Shown: positions 53,365 through 63,032, numbered from the stretch's first letter. The stretch: 64,000 bases of DNA from Hyunsoonleella ulvae (GCF_016827605.1 NZ_JAEPJQ010000001.1:248001-312000), one strand, 5' to 3'. The notes: generated from the letters alone by a model not told the origin. Numbers and translations: made by a program.

Positions 53365-54624
53365 CTAAAAATACTGCCCTATACCAAACACAAAACCTCT
53401 GGTAGAATCTGCTGTTATGCCATGACCATAATCTATTCTAAAAATGGCATTGAATATTTTTTTATGAATAAAGCGCACACCCAAACCAGGATATACCCTT
53501 AAGTTTTGACTCTCCCCAAAATCTCCCAAATCCCCTCCGGGATTACGCCATGTACCAGCATCTATAAAGGCATTTCCTTGAATACAAAACCAGTTTTTTT
53601 CATACAAGACATGTCTGTATTCTGTATTTAATACTATAACTCCCGTACCACGATCTATGGTATTACCAACACCTCTAATATTTATATTATTATCTACAGA
53701 AAAAGGTGCAAATGGAGTATCGTCGTTAGAAGATAACCCTAAACGTAACCTGTTTGCCCAATTGCCACGCTCCCCAATTCTGGTGTAATAGAAAAAATCA
53801 TTCCATGCAATGTGGAAATCTGGTAAGGTATCGTCCGTGGAAGTTACGTACTTAAAATTAAAGAGACTCCTAAATCCTGACACATATTGATAAAAATAGT
53901 TAAGGTTATTATACTCATAAATAAATTTAGCTAACCACTTTTTTACATTTAACTCTGGTCTATTATTGATATTCTCACCTCTAAAAGCATAGTCTTCTGT
54001 AAAATAATTAAAACCAACCTCTACTCTATTGTGAAAATTAAACCTAAATAGTCCTAATAATTCGTAGCTTCTATTGTTGTAACGGTATTGTGCGGTCTCA
54101 TCGTTAAAAAATACTGGCTCTAGAGTTGTTAGATCTTGATAGGTTGCTGCTAAACCTAAGTTGCGAGAAAACAAAAATGGTGCACGAAGGTTTAGGGCAT
54201 AAGAATCGTAAATATCCTTTTGGTAAAAACCTCCTAAAATTATATTTCTACCTAAAGCATTAAACTCATACAGCCCAAGCCTATAGGCGAATTCATCCTC
54301 ATCAGTAGTATAAAAGTTGACTGATGGAATTAATGTGAAATTCTCCTCAATATTATAAAATACGTTATATGCATTATCGTGCGAATGGAACACCTGATAG
54401 TAGGCATGAGATATTGATGGCAAACGTTTTAACAGCTTAATATCTTCATTCAGCTTTAAAGAATCTAGCTTATCCCCTGGCTTTACAGAGGCTATTTTCT
54501 TAACAAACGAAGACTTTAACCTTTCATTCCCTTGGACTTTAACATCAGAAACTATAGCATTTTGCGATTTCAAGTGGATCGAAAGACTTAACAAGGCAAA
54601 AAGCAACAGGGTTTTCTTCATCAT
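53365..54624 (-). CDS. Omp85-family outer-membrane protein with one POTRA
   Basis: A 419-aa protein with a Sec signal (residues 1-20, ends LKSQN), one POTRA domain (about 24-97: VSDVKVQGNERLKSSFVKKIASVKPG) and a BamA/FhaC-like barrel with the lid motif NINIRGVGN and the terminal phenylalanine of IGQYF. One POTRA makes it similar to small TPS or TamA-like proteins. Its start overlaps the stop of the lipoprotein gene at 54621 (ATGA), so translation is coupled to it and to the GH113-like gene. Confidence 0.82.
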   Translation of the reverse strand: MMKKTLLLFALLSLSIHLKSQNAIVSDVKVQGNERLKSSFVKKIASVKPGDKLDSLKLNEDIKLLKRLPSISHAYYQVFHSHDNAYNVFYNIEENFTLIPSVNFYTTDEDEFAYRLGLYEFNALGRNIILGGFYQKDIYDSYALNLRAPFLFSRNLGLAATYQDLTTLEPVFFNDETAQYRYNNRSYELLGLFRFNFHNRVEVGFNYFTEDYAFRGENINNRPELNVKKWLAKFIYEYNNLNYFYQYVSGFRSLFNFKYVTSTDDTLPDFHIAWNDFFYYTRIGERGNWANRLRLGLSSNDDTPFAPFSVDNNINIRGVGNTIDRGTGVIVLNTEYRHVLYEKNWFCIQGNAFIDAGTWRNPGGDLGDFGESQNLRVYPGLGVRFIHKKIFNAIFRIDYGHGITADSTRGFVFGIGQYF

Positions 54625-55364
54625 TCTGCTATAAATGGTGCCATAATCACTTCATTTACCCAATTATCTAGACTAACATCCATAATGGTTAGTACGTATG
54701 TTTCATCTTTTACAAGTGGAGGTGGCACCCCTTGGGTAATATTCAAAACTACATTATTTAATTTATAATATTGAAAATTATTTTCAGTAGTATATGTCCC
54801 AGAAATAAAACTTAAGTCTTTGGTAGCCATTACTTGAAAGAATATAGCATTTTCTGCCACGGAGTTGACATCCCAATAAAATTTAGGCATTAAGGATGCT
54901 TCTTGATTAATTGTAATGGTATTTTCGCTCCAAACTGTTGGTCGCTCGGTAACCTTTGAACGAATTGGTGTTGAGATTTCTATTTGATTCTCTTTTTTAA
55001 AAACAACTACAAACCATTTACAGTTGGAATGCGCTTGAAAAAAACGCAAAGCTCCTCCAAATAAAGGTTGAGAATTTACTGGAGCTATTTGGTAACTTGA
55101 AAAATCTTGTCCGTCATCAGCAAATGACTCATAGAGTTTGAAATCTGTAGCACCTTCCTCAGGATAAAAATAGACGTTAACAGTCTCTGGAATAACATTA
55201 TCGCTCGCCGCACAGGCAATAACCTCATCTTCTATAAACGCCTTATTGCTTATAAAATCTGCCAATACAATCTCGTTATCTCCAACTATGTCTGGCGCAT
55301 CGTCTGTAACACAACTCACTAAAACAAAACAGCATATTACTATTAGGGGCACTATTTTTCTCAT
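54621..55364 (-). CDS. hypothetical lipoprotein of the Omp85 operon
   Basis: A 247-aa protein that I do not recognise. Lipoprotein signal MRKIVPLIVICCFVLVSC with a lipobox Cys18, then a beta-rich mature part, including YFYPEEGATDFKLYESFADDG and WSENTITINQEASLMPKF. The frame could be opened from a TTG at 55388 inside the stop of the previous gene, but ATG 55364 gives the correct signal. It lies 1 nt after the GH113-like gene and overlaps the Omp85 gene, so the three form one operon. Confidence 0.72.
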   Translation of the reverse strand: MRKIVPLIVICCFVLVSCVTDDAPDIVGDNEIVLADFISNKAFIEDEVIACAASDNVIPETVNVYFYPEEGATDFKLYESFADDGQDFSSYQIAPVNSQPLFGGALRFFQAHSNCKWFVVVFKKENQIEISTPIRSKVTERPTVWSENTITINQEASLMPKFYWDVNSVAENAIFFQVMATKDLSFISGTYTTENNFQYYKLNNVVLNITQGVPPPLVKDETYVLTIMDVSLDNWVNEVIMAPFIAE

Positions 55365-55365
55365 A

Positions 55366-56361
55366 TCAATTCTTATAGTATGTGGCAATTACTTTTTCTG
55401 CGGGTTTATTTTGTGGGGTAAACCTGGAATCGTTTTTTCCACCTCGATTTTCATGGTTTATAAACCATTTCCATAAAAATCCACCGGCAAACCAATCCTC
55501 TTTCCAAAACGTTTCCAATAGGGCTTGTGTTGTGTTGGTCTGAGCTTCTAAATTCACAGCTCCCATGTCCCCATCACTCTTCCAAGGTTCTTTTCCGGAG
55601 AAATCTACACTTCTATATCCAAACTCTGTGAATAGAATGGGTTTATTGTACTTCTTAGATATATTTTGCAGCACTACTTTATGGTTTTGCCAGCCTTTTA
55701 AACATTCGTCCATGGTTGGTGTTTTGCTATCACTAACAGGGAAATAAGCATCTACACCAATAAAATCTAAAGCATCCCAAAAAGGCGTACGCTTAAATTC
55801 ATCCCAATTGGCAGCATATGTAAGTTTACCTTTGTAAATGGCTTTTATTTTTTTTATTAAATCGTTCCAGTATAAGGGTCTATTCACAATAAAACGATCC
55901 AGTTCGGTTCCAATACAAAATATGTCGACATTTAGTGCTTCCCCTAACATAGCATACTCTAAAATAAATTTAGAATAGGCATCCTCCAGTTGTTTCCAAT
56001 CTGCATCACTATCCATTTCAATATAACCTGTAAACTCGCCATGCCATACCCAAATTTGAGGTTTAAGCATTATTTCTATATGCTTTTTTCTAAGTTCTTG
56101 AATGTATTGTTTTGCCCCATCTACAGTCTCTCCAAACCATTGTCTTTGCGTATCATATACAATCTCTGGATGTTTTAAGTCTTTAATAAACCCAAAAGGC
56201 ATAACAGCTGCATAGTTCGCATTTATATTACTAACGGGAGTTACATGCTTTTCTGAAACTTTGGTGTTGGCAGCAACAAAACTTACACCATTAATTTTTT
56301 GAGGCTGTGCACTACAGGAATAAAAAAAGTATATAAAAAAAAGGAGTTTAAAATGCTTCAT
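55366..56361 (-). CDS. GH113-like glycoside hydrolase, lipoprotein
   Basis: A 331-aa TIM-barrel protein with a lipoprotein signal (FFYSC, Cys16). The pattern fits family GH113 (beta-mannanase type): the acid/base Glu153 in FCIGTELDRF, VDAYFPVS, and the nucleophile Glu246 in ILFTEFGYRS, plus GGFLWKWF. Substrate mannan or related polymer is inferred. It opens a three-gene operon with an unknown lipoprotein and an Omp85 protein, not with SusC/SusD genes. Confidence 0.82.
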   Translation of the reverse strand: MKHFKLLFFIYFFYSCSAQPQKINGVSFVAANTKVSEKHVTPVSNINANYAAVMPFGFIKDLKHPEIVYDTQRQWFGETVDGAKQYIQELRKKHIEIMLKPQIWVWHGEFTGYIEMDSDADWKQLEDAYSKFILEYAMLGEALNVDIFCIGTELDRFIVNRPLYWNDLIKKIKAIYKGKLTYAANWDEFKRTPFWDALDFIGVDAYFPVSDSKTPTMDECLKGWQNHKVVLQNISKKYNKPILFTEFGYRSVDFSGKEPWKSDGDMGAVNLEAQTNTTQALLETFWKEDWFAGGFLWKWFINHENRGGKNDSRFTPQNKPAEKVIATYYKN

Positions 56362-56470
56362 TAAATTTAGCTTTTAAACCCCTAATTTACTATTAATCCT
56401 TATGCTATTTTAATATAGCGCTCTTAAACCAATGTTAAATGTTTAGTTTACCGCTTTTGTTACTTTGAAA

Positions 56471-57385
56471 TTATTTAACAAAGCGCAACCCTATATTAAA
56501 CGTTTGACCTGTATTGGTAAACTCCGATCCTCTGAAGAAATTTGTATACAACCCTTCTATATTAAGCGTTTTACTTATTTGGTACTTCACACCAAAACCT
56601 GCTGCGGTTTGATCCCCCTCAAAATTACCATCGGTTAATGCAACCAAGTGGAAATGTTGCAATAAGGCCTGTACAGTAAATTTAGAGTTAGGGAAATAGC
56701 TCACAAAAGCCCCTGGAATAAATCGTATACTGTTATTTGCAAAACTACCTTCAATGGTATCTCCGTTAGCAGCAGTTACTGCTTTTTTTCCAAAATTATA
56801 TTCTGTATTTAAATCAAAAAACAGCTGCCAGCTTTTATTTCCACCTATAGATGTATCATAGAAAAATCTATTTTGCCAAGTAAAACCATCTTGATCTAGA
56901 AAAACACCTTCTTCAGACTCACTACCAAAAGTGGGTATAAACAGTGAACTTTGTACAGAAAAATTACCAACATTTTTAAAAGGTACCCATTTAACACTTG
57001 GTGCTATGTTTGTAAGGCCGCTTCTTGCTGTACCCCTTTCTCCATCAAAACTAAAAACATCAAAAACACCGCGTCCACCTATAGTATTAGATCTAAATTC
57101 TAAAATTGCACCCAATGCTACACGTTTATTATCGCCAACCCCAAAGAAACCTTCTAATGTTGATGTGAAGAAATTAATTCTGTCTATATCTTGTGCATCG
57201 CCATTAGCATCTATTTGGCGCTTGCTGGTAAAAATATTATTGAACCACTTTATATCTACCTGCCCTTTTCCTATTAATTTTGAAGGTGTTAAATTTTGTA
57301 TAACACTCCCTTGATCTTCGTCCTCTTGTGCAAATCCATTAAAGGTTACAAGTACAAATACTATTATTGCTATTATTCTTTTCAT
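56471..57385 (-). CDS. outer-membrane beta-barrel protein
   Basis: A 304-aa protein with a Sec signal (MKRIIAIIVFVLVTFNGFAQ) and a beta-barrel-like body made of alternating strands with aromatic belts, ending in NIGLRFVK. Near the mature start GKGQVDIKWFNNIFTSKRQ is typical of porin-like flavobacterial OMPs. The frame extends 10 residues upstream (TTG-like start at 57415), but the signal peptide begins at the ATG at 57385. It neighbours a DUF547 gene 44 nt upstream. Ligand unknown. Confidence 0.75.
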   Translation of the reverse strand: MKRIIAIIVFVLVTFNGFAQEDEDQGSVIQNLTPSKLIGKGQVDIKWFNNIFTSKRQIDANGDAQDIDRINFFTSTLEGFFGVGDNKRVALGAILEFRSNTIGGRGVFDVFSFDGERGTARSGLTNIAPSVKWVPFKNVGNFSVQSSLFIPTFGSESEEGVFLDQDGFTWQNRFFYDTSIGGNKSWQLFFDLNTEYNFGKKAVTAANGDTIEGSFANNSIRFIPGAFVSYFPNSKFTVQALLQHFHLVALTDGNFEGDQTAAGFGVKYQISKTLNIEGLYTNFFRGSEFTNTGQTFNIGLRFVK

Positions 57386-57458
57386 GATTTTGATTTTTGG
57401 TTTATTCGATATCATTCTCTGCTATTTTGATAGAATGATGTATTTTGGTTTTTATTTA

Positions 57459-58172
57459 TTATTGTTTATTTATTGTCCAGTTATATGGAAAATAACTTAA
57501 TTTCCATTTCCCTTCCAGTTTTTCTGTTCTATATTTATTTATAAAATCGATCTCATCAGTACCTTCCATGGTAAAATCACCTTTATACCATTCCATTATT
57601 TGAGATACTTGCACACGATTTTTTTTAGTATTTACCTTAATAAAACTACCATTAATGGCTTTTTTGGTTTGTGTTTCTAATTGTGAATCTAAAGTATCTG
57701 GCAGGTAAGCTTTACTTATTAAAGGAGGACATCCTACTGCACCGCATACTAATACAAAGTGAAAACGGGGATCGTTAAATTGGCCTCTTAAAAGTTTATG
57801 CTCAATATCGTTTAAGGTAATACTCTTACCCCCTAAACTATGCTTCGTCTTATCAAAAAATCCAGCATGGTCTAGCGGAGATTTTGTGGGATACTTATCA
57901 ATTAATCCCTTTATTACTGATAAGTTATAAGCATTAATCCAAAATGCTTGGTAATTTTTTGCATCGTCTTTTGTTACCGAAATACCTTCGGCAATTTTTA
58001 AAACCTCGTTTAATTGAGCTGGATTACTATAAATAGCATCATAGGCCACTTTTCCATTTGATACGTTGGTTTTAAAAAACGCATTTGCTTTATCAAAAAA
58101 AGTATTAAGGTCTTGAGCTGTAACGGAAAAACTCACTGATGCTATGGCTAATATTAAGATATATTTTTTCAT
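57459..58172 (-). CDS. DUF547 protein with signal peptide
   Basis: A 237-aa secreted protein. Sec signal MKKYILILAIASVSFSVTAQ, then a DUF547 domain (about 25-230) with YQAFWINAYNLSVIKGLI, ITLNDIEHKLLRG, FHFVLVCGAVGCPPL and IMEWYKGDF. It is related to the DUF547 lipoprotein of the arsenosugar operon but is about 50 residues shorter and lacks the linker. It is transcribed toward the outer-membrane protein gene, likely co-transcribed. Function unknown. Confidence 0.87.
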   Translation of the reverse strand: MKKYILILAIASVSFSVTAQDLNTFFDKANAFFKTNVSNGKVAYDAIYSNPAQLNEVLKIAEGISVTKDDAKNYQAFWINAYNLSVIKGLIDKYPTKSPLDHAGFFDKTKHSLGGKSITLNDIEHKLLRGQFNDPRFHFVLVCGAVGCPPLISKAYLPDTLDSQLETQTKKAINGSFIKVNTKKNRVQVSQIMEWYKGDFTMEGTDEIDFINKYRTEKLEGKWKLSYFPYNWTINKQ

Positions 58173-58374
58173 GTTAATTACTTTTAATTACAATTTTCTG
58201 AAACCTAAGTCTATCTTATTTCAAGAAACTTTCAAAAAAAATTAAAGTTTTTTGGCGTCTTATCGTTTTGCAATTCCTTACAAACAATAACCAATTTAAA
58301 GCCTTTCTAAATTAGAACGCTGTGTTAAGTTCTTATCTTTATGTGCGACCTAATAACACATAACAACCAAAATT

Positions 58375-59673
58375 ATGGAACACATCGTTATTATAGGAAA
58401 TGGAATTTCTGGCGTTACTGCAGCTAGACATATTAGAAAACTTTCCGATAAAAAAATTACTATAGTTTCTGCTGAAACTGACTATTTCTTCTCCCGAACT
58501 GCATTAATGTACGTTTACATGGGACATATGAAATTTGAGCATACACAACCTTACGAAAATTGGTTTTGGAAGAAAAATAAAATAGATCTAAAAAAAGGTT
58601 ATGTAACCCAAATAGCAACTGCTTCCAAAACACTTCATTTTGCTGATGGAGACAGCCTTCACTATGATAAATTGATTATTGCTACTGGTAGTAAACCCAA
58701 CAAATTTGGATGGCCAGGACAAGATTTAGATGGCGTTATGGGGATGTACCATAAACAAGATTTAGAAAATCTGGAAAAATATGCCCCAAACAACAAAGTA
58801 TGTAAAAGAGGGGTTATTGTTGGTGGTGGCTTAATTGGTATAGAACTAGCAGAAATGTTAAGCTCTAGAGGTATTCCTGTTACATTTTTAGTGCGTGAGA
58901 GTAGCTTTTGGAATGGTGTTTTACCAGAAGGCGAAAGCGCAATGATAAACAGACATATAAAAAATCATCACATAGATTTACGTTTAGGAGTAAACCTTAA
59001 AGAAATTAAAGCCGATGAAAACGGCAAGGCTAAATCCATTACTATCGCTGAAACTGGTGAAGAAATAGCTTGTGATGTTGTTGGATTGACCGCAGGAGTA
59101 TCTCCTAACATTGATTTCCTTAAAGAATCTGACATAGAAACAGGCAGAGGTGTTAAGGTAAATAGGTACTTAGAAACCAACATTCCTGATGTTTATGCCA
59201 TAGGTGATTGCGCTGAACAACATGAAGGTATTGGCCAACGTAGACCCATAGAAGCAGTTTGGTATACTGGTAGAATGATGGGAGAAACTGTAGCACAGAC
59301 GATTTGCGGTAACCGTATTCAATACAAACCTGGGCATTGGTTTAATTCAGCCAAATTTTTTGATATTGAATATCAAACCTACGGGTGGGTATTCTCCAAA
59401 CCCAGAGAAAACGAGACACATTTTCACTGGAAACACAAAGACGACACCAAGTGTATTACCGTATGTTATGACACCAATACAAACAAATTTTTAGGTATTA
59501 ACACCTTTGGTATACGCATGCGTCATGAAATTTTTGACCAATGGCTTACCGAGGGACGTGATGTAGATTATGTAATGCAAAATTTAGCAAAGGCTAATTT
59601 TGATCCTGAGTTTTTCAAGCATTACGAAACGGACATTTTAAACGCATTTAAAAACAATCTTATTACAGCATAA
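58375..59673 (+). CDS. FAD-dependent pyridine-nucleotide oxidoreductase
   Basis: Two-dinucleotide-fold flavoprotein of 432 aa. FAD loop VIIGNGISG (residues 5-13), NAD(P) loop VGGGLIGIELAEML (about 149-162), the FAD-end signature DVYAIGDCAEQ (about 277). The N-terminal SRTALMYVYMG region and the C-terminal ~100 residues place it near nitrite/rubredoxin-reductase-like proteins; the partner is unknown. It lies 1 nt before an Fe-S membrane protein gene, so it probably feeds electrons from NAD(P)H to it. Confidence 0.88.
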   Translation: MEHIVIIGNGISGVTAARHIRKLSDKKITIVSAETDYFFSRTALMYVYMGHMKFEHTQPYENWFWKKNKIDLKKGYVTQIATASKTLHFADGDSLHYDKLIIATGSKPNKFGWPGQDLDGVMGMYHKQDLENLEKYAPNNKVCKRGVIVGGGLIGIELAEMLSSRGIPVTFLVRESSFWNGVLPEGESAMINRHIKNHHIDLRLGVNLKEIKADENGKAKSITIAETGEEIACDVVGLTAGVSPNIDFLKESDIETGRGVKVNRYLETNIPDVYAIGDCAEQHEGIGQRRPIEAVWYTGRMMGETVAQTICGNRIQYKPGHWFNSAKFFDIEYQTYGWVFSKPRENETHFHWKHKDDTKCITVCYDTNTNKFLGINTFGIRMRHEIFDQWLTEGRDVDYVMQNLAKANFDPEFFKHYETDILNAFKNNLITA

Positions 59674-59674
59674 C

Positions 59675-61267
59675 ATGGCAACTATACAACGTAACATGTC
59701 TCTTACGGGAGATGCTTCAGACTATTTAAATCCTCTGCAAAAACTAGGCACCATTATAGGTTTAGGTGGCTTAGGAATATTAACCTATTCACTTTTTGGT
59801 GATATTGAAGACAAAGCCCTTTGGCTTACCATCGCCTTAGTTACTCTGGCTGGTGGTATTCTTTTGTTTTCAAAAGGTTTGTATAACGATAAACTAAAAG
59901 GTATTAAAAACCATGGTGTTTGGTTTAAAAGCATTTCCAGCAGAGGTTTTTGGGCATGGGTAGCAGGCATCGCATTAACAGGTTTTTATGTAATACTATA
60001 TTTTTTTGAAGGGCTTTTAGGGGCAAACCCTGACGGCAACACAGGATTAATAGCACTTTTTGATCCCTTAAGTAAGTTTTTAAGCGGTAATCCGGCTAGC
60101 CAATGGTTTGTGTACGGTACACTTTATACTGTTGCTATACTGGCATTTGGCATCAAATTTATCTGGAAATATAAACACAACCGTTACGAACAGTTAAGAA
60201 CCGTTAGTGTTATGTTTTTTCAAACCGCTTTCGCTTTTATTATTCCAGAGTTAATGGCAAGGTTAAATAGTGATGATTTTTCTCTGCCCTATAACGATTT
60301 GAAAAACATGTGGCCTCTAAACTATTATGCTTTTGATGGTTGGAGGGTAGATCAGTTTATAAACGCAGGTAATATAGGTTTGGCATTTTTAATTTTTGGA
60401 ATACTCACTGTGTTTGTTATCTCTCCGTTTTTAACATACAAGTACGGTAAACGTTGGTACTGTTCTTGGGTATGCGGATGTGGTGGTTTAGCCGAAACCG
60501 CAGGTGATTCCTTTAGACAATTAAGTGACAAGAGTATGTTTGCTTGGAAAGTAGAACGTTGGGTAATTCACTCTGTGCTTGTATTTTCGGTTGTGATGAC
60601 TACAGCGGTAATCAGTACTTATCTTGGTTACGATTCTGAAAAATACTGGTTAACAAAAGACATATTTTTAATTGGTGTTGCTGTGTTTTTGGGGCTATTA
60701 TTCGCCGTGATCTGGTACTTTAAAAAAGAAGAGCTAAAAAAGGATGCACGATATGGAGCTATAGGGTACTTGGTAATTGTGATTGCCCTTATTGGCATAC
60801 ATTACTTCTCTGGCACACAAAATAATAAAATATTCATTTTTGAAGCAGGCGATTTAAGGAGCTTCTACGGGTTTTTAATCGGCTCTATATTCTCTGGAGT
60901 TATAGGCACAGGCTTTTATCCTATTCTGGGTAACCGTGTTTGGTGTCGTATGGGGTGCCCAATGGCAGGTATTTTAGGCTTACAACAACGTTTGTTCTCT
61001 AAGTTTAGGATAACTACTAATGGCGGGCAATGTATTTCTTGCGGTAATTGCTCTACGTATTGCGAAATGGGCATAGATGTACGTTCTTATGCGCAAAAAG
61101 GAGAAAATATAGTTAGAGCTAGTTGTGTAGGTTGTGGTATTTGTTCCGCAGTTTGCCCAAGAGGTGTGTTAAAACTAGAAAATGGCCCGTTAGAGGGTAG
61201 AATAGATTCCAACCAAGTGCTTTTGGGTAATGATGTAGATTTAATGGATTTAGTAAATCAAAAATAA
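59675..61267 (+). CDS. polytopic membrane 4Fe-4S ferredoxin-type protein
   Basis: A 530-aa inner-membrane electron-transfer protein with about seven helices (about 28-66, 93-113, 146-163, 231-253, 298-316, 328-348, 364-380). Cysteine sets: Cys263/267/269 (CSWVCGC), Cys424/428 (CRMGC), and a C-terminal pair of 4Fe-4S motifs Cys453-456-459-463 and Cys484-487-490-494. This layout recalls NapH/NosR/CcoG-like proteins. Electron route from the flavoprotein to the quinone pool or a periplasmic acceptor is inferred. 1-nt gap to the flavoprotein gene. Confidence 0.85.
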   Translation: MATIQRNMSLTGDASDYLNPLQKLGTIIGLGGLGILTYSLFGDIEDKALWLTIALVTLAGGILLFSKGLYNDKLKGIKNHGVWFKSISSRGFWAWVAGIALTGFYVILYFFEGLLGANPDGNTGLIALFDPLSKFLSGNPASQWFVYGTLYTVAILAFGIKFIWKYKHNRYEQLRTVSVMFFQTAFAFIIPELMARLNSDDFSLPYNDLKNMWPLNYYAFDGWRVDQFINAGNIGLAFLIFGILTVFVISPFLTYKYGKRWYCSWVCGCGGLAETAGDSFRQLSDKSMFAWKVERWVIHSVLVFSVVMTTAVISTYLGYDSEKYWLTKDIFLIGVAVFLGLLFAVIWYFKKEELKKDARYGAIGYLVIVIALIGIHYFSGTQNNKIFIFEAGDLRSFYGFLIGSIFSGVIGTGFYPILGNRVWCRMGCPMAGILGLQQRLFSKFRITTNGGQCISCGNCSTYCEMGIDVRSYAQKGENIVRASCVGCGICSAVCPRGVLKLENGPLEGRIDSNQVLLGNDVDLMDLVNQK

Positions 61268-62170
61268 ATGCGCTTATTCGTCATCTTCTTTTTATTCGTT
61301 ACCATTGCCAGTGCACAAAAAGTGTATCAGCATACTTACTATGAAAATGGAACCATCCAAGAGAAAGGCTGGCTAGAAAACAATGAGAAAACCGGTTTTT
61401 GGTTCTCTTTTTATCCTTCAGGCAAACTAAAGAGTAAGGGCTCTTTTAAACGCGGTTTAAAAACAAACTTTTGGCATTTTTATTTTGAAAATGGAAACTT
61501 AAAAAGCAAAGGCAGATTTATAAACAATAAAAAATCTGGATCCTGGCAACTTTATCACAACAATACCTTTTTAAAAGTTGAAGGCTCCTACAAATTGGGA
61601 CTTAAAACAAACTACTGGAAAACGTATGCCAGTTCTGGCAAACTCGAATCGGAAGGCCACTTTTTAAACAACTACAAAGAACAGTATTGGATACACTATC
61701 ATAAAAATGGTAAAAAGGCAGAAGAGGGTCGCTATCTTCATAATAAAAAAGTAGGATATTGGAGGTTTTACCATTCTAATTCCAAGGTAAAAAAGGATGG
61801 AAATTTTAATAACGGATTGGAAACTGGGTTTTGGCATTTTTATTTTGACACTGGCAACCTCAAGAAAAAAGGTGCCTATTACAATGGCAAAACAAACGGT
61901 TACTGGGTGTTCTTTAAAAATAACGGAAACAAGGAAAAAGAGGGACACCTGGTAAATGGCAAACAAAACAAATGGTGGCTGTTTTATGATGACATGAACA
62001 AAATAAACCACAAATGCCAACTAGAAGATGGTATTAAAAACGGCTACTGTTTGATGTATACCAATGAGGAATTAATAGCTGCTAGAAAATATCATTTAGG
62101 TAAGAAAATTAAAGAATGGACTGATTTAGAATCTTTTAAAAAGGAGAATAAATTAAGTGATTTAAGGTAA
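61268..62170 (+). CDS. MORN-like (YwqK-type) repeat protein, secreted
   Basis: A 300-aa protein with a Sec signal (MRLFVIFFLFVTIASAQ) and about ten tandem repeats of ~23 residues of the MORN variant type (G-x-W-x-F-Y-x-x-G-x-L-x-x-x-G-x-F); for example TGFWFSFYPSGKLKSKG and TGFWHFYFDTGNLKKKG. Such repeats make extended beta surfaces for binding other molecules. It directly abuts the Fe-S gene (stop TAA then ATG), so it belongs to the same operon, but its job there is unknown. Confidence 0.83.
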   Translation: MRLFVIFFLFVTIASAQKVYQHTYYENGTIQEKGWLENNEKTGFWFSFYPSGKLKSKGSFKRGLKTNFWHFYFENGNLKSKGRFINNKKSGSWQLYHNNTFLKVEGSYKLGLKTNYWKTYASSGKLESEGHFLNNYKEQYWIHYHKNGKKAEEGRYLHNKKVGYWRFYHSNSKVKKDGNFNNGLETGFWHFYFDTGNLKKKGAYYNGKTNGYWVFFKNNGNKEKEGHLVNGKQNKWWLFYDDMNKINHKCQLEDGIKNGYCLMYTNEELIAARKYHLGKKIKEWTDLESFKKENKLSDLR

Positions 62171-62293
62171 GAAACCTTATGGCTTATTTTGCTTTTAATC
62201 TCATTTTTTTTGTATAATCACTTATAACCAAGGAGTGTTTTTGGTGCTCTGTTTTTTTATTAAAATTCTTTAATAAATCTTGTTAGCAAAGAA

Positions 62294-62325
62294 TTTGATG
62301 AACGACAGAGCTTATTGTATTTTTA
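62294..62325 (+). promoter_or_regulatory. possible promoter of the GT2 pair
   Basis: TTTG at 62294-62297 and TATTTTTA (7 of 8 to TAnnTTTG) at 62318-62325, separated by 20 nt, fit the Bacteroidota -33/-7 layout, 17 nt before the ATG at 62343. Confidence 0.5.
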
Positions 62326-62342
62326 CAACCTAACACCAAACA

Positions 62343-63032
62343 ATGACCAAAATAAACGTTATAATTCCTGCGTATAACGAAGCAGACTCTATAGCAAACG
62401 TTATAAAGGATATCCCTTCAATTGTTGATGAAGTTATAGTAGTTAGTAATAATTCTACCGATGCAACAGAAACAAATGCTAAAAAAGCAGGAGCTACGGT
62501 TTTAACAGAAAGTAGAAAGGGTTATGGCTATGCCTGCTTAAAGGGCATGGATTATATTTCCAAAAAAACCAGCACACCAGATATCATAGTTTTTTTAGAC
62601 GGCGATTATAGTGATTACCCTGAAGAATTAACTAAAATAGTAGCACCGATTATCGAGAATGATATAGATTTTGTAATTGGCGCAAGGGTAAAACGACTTA
62701 GGGAAGAGGGGTCTATGACGTTTCCTCAAATTTTTGGAAATTGGTTAGCTACCACTTTAATGAAACTCTTTTTTGGAGCAAAATTCTCAGACTTAGGCCC
62801 TTTTAGAGCCATAAAATATGATAAGTTATTGTCACTAAATATGGAAGACAAAACCTATGGTTGGACGGTAGAAATGCAGCTAAAAGCAATTAAACAAAAT
62901 CTAAGTTACACAGAAATACCAGTAAACTATAGAAACAGAATTGGGGTATCAAAAGTTTCAGGTACGGTAAAAGGTGCTATATTTGCAGGCATAAAAATAC
63001 TGGGTTGGATTTTTAAATACAGTATCAAATAA
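62343..63032 (+). CDS. family-2 glycosyltransferase
   Basis: A 229-aa GT-A glycosyltransferase resembling dolichyl/polyprenyl-phosphate sugar transferases. Motifs: INVIIPAYNEADSIANVI, VSNNSTDATET, LDGDYSDYPEE as the DxD site (about 90) and GARVKRLREEGSMTFPQIFGNWLATTLMKL. There is no membrane anchor beyond a hydrophobic stretch near residue 215. It ends with TAATG overlapping the next gene, so the two glycosyltransferases are translationally coupled. Confidence 0.9.
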   Translation: MTKINVIIPAYNEADSIANVIKDIPSIVDEVIVVSNNSTDATETNAKKAGATVLTESRKGYGYACLKGMDYISKKTSTPDIIVFLDGDYSDYPEELTKIVAPIIENDIDFVIGARVKRLREEGSMTFPQIFGNWLATTLMKLFFGAKFSDLGPFRAIKYDKLLSLNMEDKTYGWTVEMQLKAIKQNLSYTEIPVNYRNRIGVSKVSGTVKGAIFAGIKILGWIFKYSIK

